Source: Sphagnum compactum
Lineage: Eukaryota > Bryophyta > Sphagnopsida > Sphagnales
Assembly (NCBI GenBank): GCA_965153455.1
Contig: OZ234497.1
Coordinates: forward strand, 4,774,001 to 4,838,000
DNA: 64,000 nt
Reading direction: 5' to 3'
Of the stretch, positions 1 through 11,664 are shown in pieces (the first letter of the stretch is position 1; each line of letters starts with the position of its first letter). The notes under the pieces are model-generated. The model saw nothing but the letters and a program-made list of their open reading frames with translations. It searched no databases and was not told the DNA's origin. A program made the position numbers and the translations under genes.

Positions 1-384
1 TCCCATCCCAGGAAAACCTTTCCTATTGTTAAAATCAAATATGTGTTTTTTGTCTGAGCTATAATTAGCACAGTCAAATTTAGCTGACTTTAATGATTCT
101 TGGTATTTTCAACATGCCATTTAATCTCCAATTTAAGCTTGGGTCTACACTTAAGCTAATGACACAGTCTGCTTGAGCTGTTTGAATATCCTGTATATGC
201 GTATAGTAGTGCAGGTGCATGTCCTCAACTGAAAGAAGTTGAGGGCACCTTGAGAGAGCCAACAAACAGCTTCATGAGCACTTGCCTAGAGAGTAAGTCT
301 AATATAATTGAGGCTTGTAGTTTTAGTACAACTGACTTTCCAGTTAAGATGCTGAATCATTGGGCTTTGATTTGGTGACTTCAG
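1..384. other. Probable P5CS intron sequence at window edge
   Basis: No P5CS exon could be recognised before 385, where the acceptor TTCAG precedes VITEALPKS. The expected upstream protein segment (LLLKGGKEA-type) is not present in any frame, so this stretch is read as intron. Confidence 0.5.
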
Positions 385-3154
385 GTGATCACTGAAGCCC
401 TGCCAAAGTCTGTGGGCTCATCCCTCATTGGACTTGTTACTTCCAGGGACGAGATCCCAGACCTACTTAAGGTAAACAATTGGTACTGGGAAATATGAAA
501 GTTCTTGCACCCTCCTTGTTTGTGCAGAAGTTATATGATATAGGCAGACATGTGCAACTTCACCCCTTTGTGAACCTTTGACTAGAAACAACATGTTAGA
601 CTGAGATATGGTTCTGAGACTTCTTCCTTGTACTTGGTGGCCAGTTGGATGATGTAATAGATTTGGTGATACCCAGAGGAAGCAATAAGCTGGTTTCTGA
701 TATCAAGGCAGCCACTAAAATCCCTGTCCTTGGCCATGCAGGTCAGCCCTTTCTTTCTGTGCTTGTGGATCTCTTGTTAAGTTTTCCCCAATCCCATTAG
801 TTTCTGGGCTTGTGCTATTATCTAGTTTCTCTTTTCTTTTTCTCACCGTTGCAGTGAAATAATGTGTGCCTGATTAGTGGAAGTTGAAGGCCTTAAGGTG
901 ACAGGATATTTAGCTCTAATGAGCAGCAGTTGATGTGGCTTTCATTATTGCATCACTCTACATCTGTGTGTTCTGTTTCTCTGTTAATACAGAGACAATT
1001 CAAAGGACATTCTGTAGCTTTCTTTGCCTGCCCTCTTGGGAAATGTTTTAGGCCAAAAAAAAAATTATACTGCAAGAGGACCTTATATGGTTTCCTTTTT
1101 CCCTCTCTCAGTTCCTTTCTAGACTCTATTTTTCAATCCACATGTTCCCTTGTGTATATGGTGTAGATGGTGTCTGCCATGTTTTTGTCGACAAGGCTGC
1201 TGATATTGGTATGGCCAAGCGCATTGTGGTTGACTCCAAAACAGACTATCCAGCCGCTTGCAATGCAATGGTAGGGAACTTCACCATGACTAGGGGAAAC
1301 AGACCAAAGTCTTTGAAAGTTCCAGATTGTGAATTGTCCATTGAGATACAGCAGGACAAGACATGAGAGGGTGGAGTCATTTTCCATTTGCCAACTGTCA
1401 AATACCAATGTCTAGAAGAACTGGAGGGCAGATAACTGAGTGTTTTAGGATTGTTGGAGATTCGAGATTGAAAGCCTAACTTTATTATAATCATGACTGT
1501 CAGATTCATACCAGGCCCTTGGCCTAATTAGAAGTTGGACCACAGCTTCAAAGTCTGTGTCATAAGTGTAGGAAATGATTATTTGTTCTGTTAATCATGG
1601 TCCCTTCCTGTGTCATTACAGGAGACATTGTTGGTACATGAACACCTAGTTGCCACTGGTGGGTTGGAAAGCCTTGTTTTTGCTCTTGAGTGTGCAGGTA
1701 AGATTCTTAACCATCTATACACATAAGAAAGTTTCTGGCTTTATTTATCTCTGGTTCTTGTTGGGGGACTGGAACAAGTCAGGTGTTTGATGAACTCCAA
1801 AGTCGAAAACCAATGCAATGAGTGTCATTTTGGTTGGTATTGCAGGTGTAACATTGTATGGAGGTGAGAGGGCAGTGCAGTTACTGAAACTGCCAAAAGC
1901 CATCAGCTTTCATACAGAGTACAGTGCATTAGCCTGTACTGTTGAAATTGTCAAGGACATTGATGCTGCCATTGAACACATCCATGACCATGGCAGGTGA
2001 TTCATAGAATTGTGTTAACTCCCTCTACACAAAACTGCTCTGCTTCTTCCTGTTGGGATGTTAACATCTGTGCATAGCTGTCGATTGACCATCCTATGGT
2101 AGATTAAGGAAGTCATTGCAGGGTCATTGATGATGGCTGGTTTTGGTGAAAGAGGACAGTTAAGAGGCCCCTTCCTGCAAGCAATCCTTTATGTATACCT
2201 TGTTGAAAATTGCGAGTGACTGGGTGGGGTGCTGGGTAGTGCGCATACGGACTGCATTGTTACTGAGGATACGAAAACTGCTGAGAGGTTTCTGCGTGAC
2301 GTTGACAGGTATGTTACATCACAATGTGGATCTTTTCAGCAAAATACTGTTGACATTGAATTGTGGAGTTGAATGAAAGTCACAAGTGGGACATTCTAAC
2401 TAGTGCTCTCTGTCCTATTCCATATTCTAGTGCTGCAGTCGTCCATAATGCAAGCACACGCTTCTCTGATGGAGCTCGGTTTGGACTTGGTGCTGAGGTA
2501 CTTTTCTCCTACATCTTCCTGTACTGGATGCAGGAACTGCCATCAGGATTTGTTAAGCAAAACCTTGTGGATCAGTGTAGATATGTGTGAATGGTGGAAG
2601 CTATGTTCTTACAGTTGCAATCAATAATATGGAGCTTGTGTTGAACATATTTTAGAAGAAATTCCTGAGACTTCTGCCGCTGCACAGGTGGGAATAAGCA
2701 CTGGTCGAATCCATGCTCGAGGTCCTGTAGGAGTGGAGGGCCTTCTCACCACAAGATGGTTTGTAATTGTGTACTTTCTACCTTGAACAATTAAAAGACT
2801 GATACATGATTGCACCTATTATCCCGTTACAGACAAGGTGGTTCTACATGATTCTGTCTTCATCGTTAATGGACTGCCTGATCTTGATGTGGGCTCCAAA
2901 TTTGTCTCCGCAGGTTGCTAAGGGGTAATGGCCATATGGTGGATGGGGACCAATCTGTGTCCTATACCCACAGGAATCTTCCTCTTGATGCAGAAGAGGC
3001 CCAACCTTCAAGAAATTTCTTCAACAAAACTCATGCCTTGAGCAATGGCAACACAACCTGCACCACCATAAAACCCATCATGAGCAATGGCTCTCTTTCC
3101 AGAAAAGATGTTTCAAGTAATGGTATTGTCACTTCTCCAAACAACAAGGCGTAA
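385..3154 (+). CDS. P5CS: Delta-1-pyrroline-5-carboxylate synthase (P5CS), 3' part, nine exons
   Basis: Bifunctional enzyme of proline synthesis (gamma-glutamyl kinase plus glutamate-5-semialdehyde dehydrogenase). Only the C-terminal reductase domain lies in the window; the kinase half is upstream of base 1. Exons read as 385-471, 645-741, 1167-1270, 1622-1697, 1846-1996, 2240-2308, 2431-2497, 2688-2758 and 2914-3154. All have AG/GT borders and the total of 963 bp stays in one frame (320 residues plus TAA). Family motifs are [40 protein letters not shown] with the conserved cysteine, [45 protein letters not shown] and [18 protein letters not shown]. After the usual ending near YTHRNLPL there is an extra tail of about 55 Ser/Asn/Thr-rich residues, longer than P5CS proteins I remember. 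The neighbouring gene converges from the right. The identification is secure; the tail is the only odd point. Confidence 0.96.
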
Positions 3155-5367
3155 GTCAAAAGGGTTCCCTAGCGACAATTCCTCACATCTACCAAATTCC
3201 CTGGGCTATTTTGGAGGGCTTTCTTCTTGGTGGGAGGGTTAACTTTTGCCTCCTGGAATTCATATCTGCGTAAATTAGTAGTAGCAGCACAGAGTCCCAC
3301 ATACAGAGTTTAGAATAATGCAAATTCTGCAGGAAATTCTTCTGATTTCTCACCCAATTTTTCACCCCAGGCATAATTTGAAAGACAGAAGCCTTAACTA
3401 GCCTGAATCTGAGAGGACACTCACTATGTTGCCTACTCAATTGATGTCTAGAAAGATTTGATCTCTGTGTCTTTAGCACATTGCTCTCTTGTGCAGGATG
3501 CCCACAAAGACCTACTAGTGAAGAAGCATGTGACTCATGTGAAGGTTGTCTATCCTTTAGAATGGCTAGCTCACCCAGTTAGTGACTCAATTCAAGTGTT
3601 TCAAGACAATAAGGAATATATTATGGGGGTATTCCTTTTGGGACAAGTTTTGCCTGAGTAACCATGACTTCTCTCTGAGATTATCTCCTCTTTAGCTTAT
3701 TGCTTATTGAGAGTGATGTATGAGCGCAAAAGGTGTGAAAGAGTGAAAGAGTTCAGGGAGACTGAAAGGGTTTCTTGCTGCTTTGTTCTGACTAGTTTAA
3801 TTGTATCCACTCAAGACAAGGCAACTGATGTGAGGTGTGCTGATAGCATGGGTCCTATCAAGGTGCCCCCCATCCAGATGCCCCAAGTAATGGTAAGAGA
3901 CTGGCCAAGCCCCAAAATTGAAGAAGTTATGTTATCATTTCACAATGACAATTACTAAGATGCCTCCAATGAGATGACATTACTTTTTTGGAGAAATCTC
4001 CATTCTCTCTTTCAACCAACCTCACATTCAAAGAGAATAATTCTATAGGAACTATTCAATTGTGAATTGCCAGGGTCTGGCCTGGGATTCCTTTCTTCAT
4101 TTTTGGATCAGAAGGCCTGGGATTTCTTGTCTAGGATATTCCTTCACCTTTGACAGGAGGCTTGTCTGGCTTTCTTAAGGTGCACACAGATTTGTTTATG
4201 ACCACCTGAGGTCACTTGGTTCCACCAGATTGATCTCAATTTAGTGAGAAAATATTCCCATGATGATCTCCCCCTTAGGGCAGCGATTGTGGACAAAAGA
4301 TCTATCCAGTTCTTGCTGATGTAGATAATTTTTTATGAAGTTTTCACAGTTCATCCCTATTGCACTGTGGAAAAACTCAGTGCATTATGAGTGGTTGTTT
4401 GAAATGCCTTCATCATATCTTAACACGGTGTTCATCAGTCTCTACAGGATGCCCCCACTGAAGTGAGCTCTCAACACTTTAAGCTGCAACACAGATTTCC
4501 CTACCTCTCTAATACAAAAAGTAGGTAGTTGAAATTCCAACATTCAATTTTCAGCTTGATTCACAATGAAAGTTAGAAAATTAAAACAAAATGTCATAGA
4601 GGCATGAAGAAAACAGCAGATTCGAAAGCCTACTTCCCAATTTTCCAAATTTATAATAGCAAGAGGTTTGTTCAAAGTTCTTTGGAGAATTGACAAAAAC
4701 ATTAGTTTAGAGGTACTTGCTTGCTTTCTTAAGTCTGGGATTTGTTCTTAGATACTCCTCTTTTGTGGAGACTGGAAAATACTTCCACACAACTCCAATT
4801 TGAGTTCTCAGTTTTTACTAGGCCTTTCAAGTGACATGGCAGTTAATTTTCAATCCAAGTAGTCATTTTGGTTACAACCCTTTGGTTGGTTCTCTTTTGG
4901 CGAGGTTGGTCACTTTAAACATCATGTAAGCCTAGTCAGGTAGATCATGTCATCCCCAAAACTGCTAGTTCTTTAATGAAAACCAGCAGGTCTTTGAGGC
5001 TTTTGAAATAACAGGAACTGACAGTTATTTGATTCTGATACCCAGAACCAATTCGTGAATATTTAACAGACCGGAACCAGCACTTAGTAACAAAATCAAA
5101 TAACCACCCCAACAATGGATCAATCAAGGTAGGAACTGAACATTCTTTCATCATACTGTGGTTTTGCTCACTTCATGATGTTTGAAATTGCCTTGCAAAT
5201 CCAAGCTCAGTTCCAGGGGTAATTCACATAGATGGGAAAAAGGTCTTTGGTTAATCCCACAATTAGATGCAGTGTATCAGTGATAATGGACAATGTTTAC
5301 TGTATTAGTCAAGCCTAGACCATCATAAGATATATAACCATCTACTTCAGAAGAAGTTTCAGAAACA
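3155..5367. other. Convergent intergenic / 3' UTR region between P5CS and PTEN-like gene
   Basis: About 2.2 kb between two convergent stop codons. Short open frames occur (for example around 3458-3661 and 3707-3958 on +), but none resembles a known protein or shows a coding start or splice context. Part is presumably the two 3' UTRs. No element was recognised. Confidence 0.5.
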
Positions 5368-8300
5368 TCAAGTGGAAACTACTGTGACTTCATCCTCACT
5401 CTCATAATCATCATCGTCAACAAAACTGAAAACAGAAGCATCAGCAGCACTGGCTACAGCCAATGCTTGAAAATCACTAGGCGGATCCACATAGTTTACA
5501 CTTCCATTGTCCTCGCTGTGGAATGAAGAATTGGGTGTCTCTTTGAAACGCGAACAAAGATGGTCACTGAAGTCCCCCCCATTCCCAGTTTGGTCCAAGT
5601 TTATTATCCCTAGCTGCTCCAGTTTTCCTGCGGTCTTGACAGTTTGATCCTCGAAACTGTTTGAAGCCAAAAACCTTCCACTCAGGGATCTTGAGCTCCC
5701 ATACAACCATTCACAGTTGGCAACATTATCACCAGTTGACCTTCCAGACCCAAAGTCTTGTCGGTCACCATGTATCATCCGAGGGCTGTTTGGTAGGCTT
5801 GTCAATCTCCCACTGACTGACAAGTGGGAAATGCGGATCCTATCCACTGCATTCAAAATCCCATTGCCCATATCGGACATGGCATTCGTGATCACATTTT
5901 GGAATTTCCCTTGACTTTTCCCTCCAATCAAATCAGGAGCTCTTGACGTATCCACACAAGCAGTTCCTACTTCCAAACCAAGATCCATCCTACTTTTCAC
6001 CTCTGCTTCACCATTATCCAGTTGTGGACTTTCATCTTCCTCTCCTTCACTGTCTGGAAAAATAGAGAGGACAATCTTTCAATAAACAGCAAGATGGTGA
6101 TGCACACAAATGCTCACACTGCAGATATGAGAGGAGGGAAGTAAAAGTGTAAAAACAAGAGGTGCTGATTTGACAATTAACAATTATACAACACCGTAGA
6201 TGACAGAAGCTTTGTGACCAAACCTGTAAATATATCATCAGGTTCTCCTCCCACTGTTGCAGCATTGCTGCCTGCAGGTGAACTCCCTGAAGCCTGACTC
6301 CTAACTGCAGGTGCCACTGCCCTATTATTATCACCAGACTTATAACCAGAATCTGCATCCAGATCACCAGGAATGGGCAGATTGTCATCCATGATCTCCA
6401 CTCGCACTTGGAATCCAACTGAAGGGAGCTGTCTCTGCACATATTGAGCAGCAGTAAGGAATGAGATGTTTTGCACCATGATTTTCACCTTAGGTGCAGA
6501 TTAATCCTTCTCCCAGTATGAATCAGCTGTTTGATTGGCCATGCCCTGTAGACAAAAGAGTAGAATGGGCATAGCATAATTGGCAGTCATTATGATCCAA
6601 ATCCATGTTACCTCACAAAACCATAGAGAGACCAGGAAGCTTCTTCCTGAATGAAAATAAGACTTAAAAGGTCATGTGTAAAATAATCACCCAAGTAGCC
6701 CATCCACCTCCTGAGTTCAAATTAAAGAATTTCCATCTGTTTGGGATTGCGGAGAAAATCTCCACAACACTTTGATGATGACACAACAATGAGTGCAGTC
6801 ATAACTCATAACGTTATCAGAGTTGTTCACAAAGTGTCAGACCATCACCTTGATTGTGGATAACAGTGATAAGACTGACATCATCAAATCCCGATGGTGT
6901 GTGTAGATAAGTATATAATAATTACATCAGATACTTATAATAATTGCATTAAAGATTTCAAGTAGAAGTCCATCTGCTCCCAGATAATGAATTACAAACA
7001 AAACTTGAAAAATATTGAATGGAAAGCACTAGACAAATGAATCCAGACCCCATTAAGTGAAAAAAAGAAAATTTTCAAGACATGAGTTAACAAATTTGCA
7101 TAATGGTGAATCACCATGAAGAAGCACTTTGTACCATACCTTGTCAAAACCATCTAGCTCCTCAGCATTGAGGATCAGTTGTGACTCCATCATATTCGTA
7201 TTCAACCAACTGCTCCCAGAATCCCAGCAAAAGATTGGTCAATATTATCTTATCAATGGAGTAGTTGCTTATTGTTTCTACATGATTCTGGGGATGATTT
7301 CACGCCATGTCAAAAATGTTCAGAGCATTGCTAGTCACTGACCTTAAGATGTTTTGACCACACAACTCTGAAGCATGTGACCATGACAAACTAAAGCTAC
7401 AATCTCATCATATACACACACCAGATTCTTCTGGATCAGTCCATGCTTCATGTCAGCAGATCATGTTTTGGCACCACACCAATTGCTGCTATAGGGTCAT
7501 TCACATCTGCTGCTTTCCTTTCATTCATGTTTTGACCATGAGAAATCTTGTCATTCATAAAGAACATTCTCTCAATGGGTACAAGCAGATGCTTACCAAT
7601 AAAAGTTGCCATGTCGGTCAGTGAAATGAATTTTGAAGTCGCCATCAATTTCTGTGATGCATTGCTCCTCCAGCAGGTCAAAAACCACAACTCTCTCTGT
7701 TCTGGCGCTTAGCCATTGGTCCTCAGTCTGTAGTAAATTTCAAGATCATAGTTAACAACCTGCTTACCAAGGCCATTGATGAAGGAGTTCTAAGCACTGT
7801 CAAAACAAAACCAAAGATAAACTGACAGCACGTATCTGTCAACTAAGAATGACAACTCAGGGAATATTGGGTAGCTGGAATTGAGTAAAGACAAACCAGC
7901 ATTGCTCTTGTCTGACGATGTTCCCGACTTGAAAACACAATACCTGAGATAATCAAGGCCACATCTTGGTCAGCTCTACAACAAGAAAAGAAAAATAGCA
8001 TCACCAACCGACACATGATATTCACTCTGTAGCCCTACAGAACCTCACATTGGAGCAGGTATGAGTTTTACCATTATGGTTTGAAATATTGAGAGCTGGA
8101 CGAATCCAAGATGGGCAATTGATCAACTGGATGCTTCTCAATTGGCACCTGCATTTAATGGATTTCCGCATCAGCAGGTTAAGATCAGAACATTGTAAAT
8201 CAAAGGGGAAAAAAAAATCTGAGAACCTCAATTGATAAAGAGGTCAGGAAGACCATCCAGCTGCAAATCCTTACATACACAAATGAGATAACGGAAGATT

Positions 8301-11300
8301 TTTTGTGTCCTAGTTGTGTCTTGTATTGCCAAATTCAAAGCACCCTTGACACTCTGATTGTGAATCTAAAAGTCGAGCGGGTCCTGTTTGTGGCCAGAGA
8401 AATTTTACCTTCGGCCTGTTGGTGTATGCCCATCAAATTCCCTTAACACACGCTCAAAGTACTTCACATAACGCTGCCATTTTCAAAAACGTCATACAAC
8501 ATATATAGGGTTATGACAGCAAAAGATGCATAAAAAAGAAGAATGTATAAAAGAAGTGCATGTTTTGAATGTATACCCAGTTTTCAATGGAACAAAAGAA
8601 GAAGTGCATTCTTATGAATATACAAAAGAAGTGCCATCATGCATCTTTAAGACCAGCCATAATGAAGGAACACTTACTAGCTGGCTTGGAAGAATCAGGC
8701 CTTTGCCATCCACGCTCCGCTTCTGGTTGTAATGATTCACAGACTCCTCTGCAGTTGGGAAAAACTTCACAAAACCAAAAGGCAGACACCAGAGATTGTC
8801 AAACATGGTCCTGATAAAAAGAAGGAAATGGGACCAACAAGAGTTGCAAATACACATGCACCATACAATTGACCTCAATTGCTTGGCAGAACTATGGATT
8901 TTCAACAGGTCATTGCCATAACCCAGAAGAGATTGATTGAAAATTATCTGAGAAAATTGAAGGGAAGTGGCAAATACTTTGAGGTAAAGGAGGAGACATG
9001 AAATCATAAGGCCAGCATGTGCCATGCCTCCTTTACAATGCACTACCACCACATTCTCAAGACCTGCCTTCAAGTACTTGTAAGCACTTTGACAAAATGT
9101 GGTCACCAACTGTAATGGTGGACAATTATTCTCGTCCATTGGAAACCATTCCCCCTGCCACAAGTTGAACACACAAAACAGAGTTTATAAAGACCTGAAT
9201 AAGAACTACCTATTTAAAAATACCAATTGTTACTGGTTCACAATCTGTCAGTAAGCTACTCGTCAGCAGACATCAGATTTCTAGGTTTTTGTATTCAGGG
9301 TTTAGGGTTTAGGATTCTGGAAAAACCTAGAATTCAAAAGGTTTAGAGGAAACTGTGAAGTGCACCTTTCCTTCAAGTATTGAAGCATCTTGGAGTTGTT
9401 CAGAGCAAAGGTTATACACCTTGTAATTTCCCTGAAAACAAATACGCATGGACTTAAGAATTTTATTACCAGACACCACAGAGAATGTTTCCAGCTCAGG
9501 AAGAAATAGGTAGTGCAGTGAATTATTCAGACAAAAAATTTCCCTCAAGAGCTTTTGTCTGAAATCTGTAACTATGGTCTCAACTTCTCACAATACAGAA
9601 CAAAAGTCTAAAGAATTACAAAACGGAATCGAATCGAAAGACAAAAAAGACATACTGAATGTTGGGTTTCGAAATACTTGATGGCATCCTCCATGTAGTT
9701 ATGGTGCACATGGTGAAATCCCTGCAAAGAATCCAAAATGTTAAGGACCTGACAACATAGTTAACAAAACTCAAGGGATTCACTTTGCACCCAAGAACAT
9801 TTTGAGAAATAAGTCTATAAAAGCACACATCTTCAAACTCAGATTTCTTGAGCAATCGGTCAAATTTAATCTGTTTGAACTTTGGAAATCCAGAGGTCTG
9901 CTAGTTGAAAACTTACACAAGGTGCTATTCTGTCCAAAAATTGCATAAAAAGGGAAAAGCAAGTTGCATACCTCAACAAAGCTGAAGAGACCAGAATTCA
10001 TGTCAGCTGATGGAACACCCATGGCAACTATGTTTTCTGTAATGTACGCCATGTCAAGTTCCAAACCATTATCCTGGGAACCAAAACAGAACCCATCCAC
10101 TCATTCCATTAACTCAAAAGGGCTTCCATAAATCTAGTTGTTCAGAAACATCATCTACACAATAGCCAATGATACCCTTAAGGCATCTCACCCTTACCCC
10201 AGGACAGAAAATGCAGAAGAGTGAAGGTACTAAACACACATTCCAACAGATGAACATACTAGTCATGTGCAAATCCACAGATTGCTTATTTGAAAAGGGT
10301 AACATATCTTATGAGATCGTTGAGAAAATCTCCAAAACAAATCTTTGAAGGTACCTGTTCTATTAGTTCCAGCAAAATAAAAACTAAGATGACAATAATT
10401 GAGTGCGGCCATAACCTTATGAGTGTCACCCACAAAGTGTTGGACCGTCACCTCTTCCTCATGAATAGCAGTGGATGAGCAGCCATGATTTTCCCCATTG
10501 ACTTCATCATCATGATGCTTCCAACAGTGGGTGTCTAAAATTTGGGCCAACCATTGCAGACATCTGCAATCCTGGGTTTAGGTCAAGTACCTGATACCAG
10601 TGTTTGTTTTGTGACACAAGATTCCGTGCTTTAGATTGCACTGATTTGACAGCATTTCTTGAGGAGTCCAGAAACCCCTTTGTAAAAACCTTCAAGGAGC
10701 TTGTATCTTGTGACACTGAAGAAATGCTGAGATCAGATTCCTTTGCTGCTGCTCCTTTTGCAGGTGAGCCACCCTTTCTAAGCTTGTTAGGCGACAATGA
10801 TGAAGCCAACAGATCTGCATCAGTACTGCTCTGAACCTTTGCGGTAGAATTCCGGAATCTTCGAGCCCAATTTGAGAGGCCATAAATTGGACCCAAATTG
10901 GCATTGACAGAGGGATCTGAAGAAAGGGGCTGCTGCTGTTCCCAGTTGTTGTGACTGGGTTTCGAATCACTTTTGCCAAAGCTGAAAAATGATCGATATG
11001 ATGAAGTCCGGTTTTCTTGAGTTCCAAGAAGAATGGCTTCTTGGTGGTCCTTAGCAGAAAGATTTGATGCTGATCTTGCCAGAAATTTCTCAGGTGATGC
11101 GTTTTGTTCCCGGGAGGCAAGACTACATGACCTTAAGAATGGTTTCCTGAGTATTCCAAACGATGAAGAGGATACTTCATCTTTGTCTGCAGAAGAAGAG
11201 TTATCACAGATAATGTCCGATACTGCATCCTCCAAATCATAAAGGCAACTTCTCTCTGGAAATTTTGAAGCACCATCACCATCATTGTCTTTGTCTCCAG

Positions 11301-11664
11301 AAGAAAGTTTCAAAGGAGGGCCATTTGAAGGATCCCAATTCGCTGAATCTTCTTCATCCAACAATATCTCACATTGTGCATTTTTTTCAAGCAAAAAACT
11401 GGGTGAGTCTTGATCAGTTTCCTTGGCGCCATAAAGATGATGAAGATGGGTTTTGTCATGCATGGTTGCAGATTGCTTATCTTTTTTGTCTTCATCTCTT
11501 GAAGGGAAAGCTGCAGGAGTTGCTCCAAGGGCAGAAGAGTCTGGATCCCGCTGGACCCAAGTAGATTTAGAGGAAGCAGATCTCATCAGGGATCTGCTTA
11601 GAGGCCGATGAGAAGCTGAAGAAGAAGAAAAACTTCTTGTTGAAATGTCACAACCTGCAGCCAT
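5368..11664 (-). CDS. PTEN2-like phosphatase/C2 protein with altered catalytic P-loop, 13 coding exons
   Basis: Homologue of plant PTEN2 (PTEN-type phosphoinositide/dual-specificity phosphatase with C2 domain). Coding exons in transcript order: 11664-10591, 10073-9972, 9721-9656, 9431-9366, 9154-8978, 8764-8678, 8473-8409, 8148-8072, 7943-7897, 7727-7597, 7209-7140, 6434-6224, 6053-5368. All have GT/AG borders and sum to 2859 bp in one frame (952 residues). Layout: Ser-rich, probably disordered N-terminal 358 residues in one exon; phosphatase domain about 360-545 (LDMAYITENIVAMG, KVYNLCSEQL, NNCPPLQL, FFPTAEES..YNQKR); C2 domain about 546-680 (CPSWIRPALNISNHN, GDFKIHF, DGFDK); acidic tail ending near ASVFSFVDDDDYESED, as in plant PTEN2. 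The P-loop reads HCKGGMAHAG where plants normally have HCKAGMARTG. The CX5R arginine is His482 and the next Thr is Ala. The catalytic-loop FPFDDHN is FPMDENN. Frame and splice sites are otherwise intact, so it is either a pseudophosphatase or a very young pseudogene. It is longer than Arabidopsis PTEN2 (about 610-630 residues). Confidence 0.93.
9297..9313 (+). repeat. Short telomere-like repeat (TTTAGGG) inside an intron
   Basis: Two and a bit units of the plant telomere repeat in the intron between PTEN-like coding exons 4 and 5. Too short to be a telomere remnant of any size; recorded as an interstitial motif. Confidence 0.6.

Noticed and set aside
8237-8280. Extra PTEN exon (GGATTTGCAGCTGG...) between exons 7 and 8
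   Set aside because: Its frame gives no family similarity, whereas the acceptor at 8148 gives RCQLRSIQLINCPSWIRP in the correct phase.
9297-9313. Telomere repeat, possibly a chromosome fusion scar
   Set aside because: Only about two TTTAGGG units, inside an intron of an intact gene; far too short for an interstitial telomere.
10604-11564. Several plus-strand frames opposite PTEN exon 1
   Set aside because: Antisense shadows of a long conserved-frame exon; no similarity of their own.
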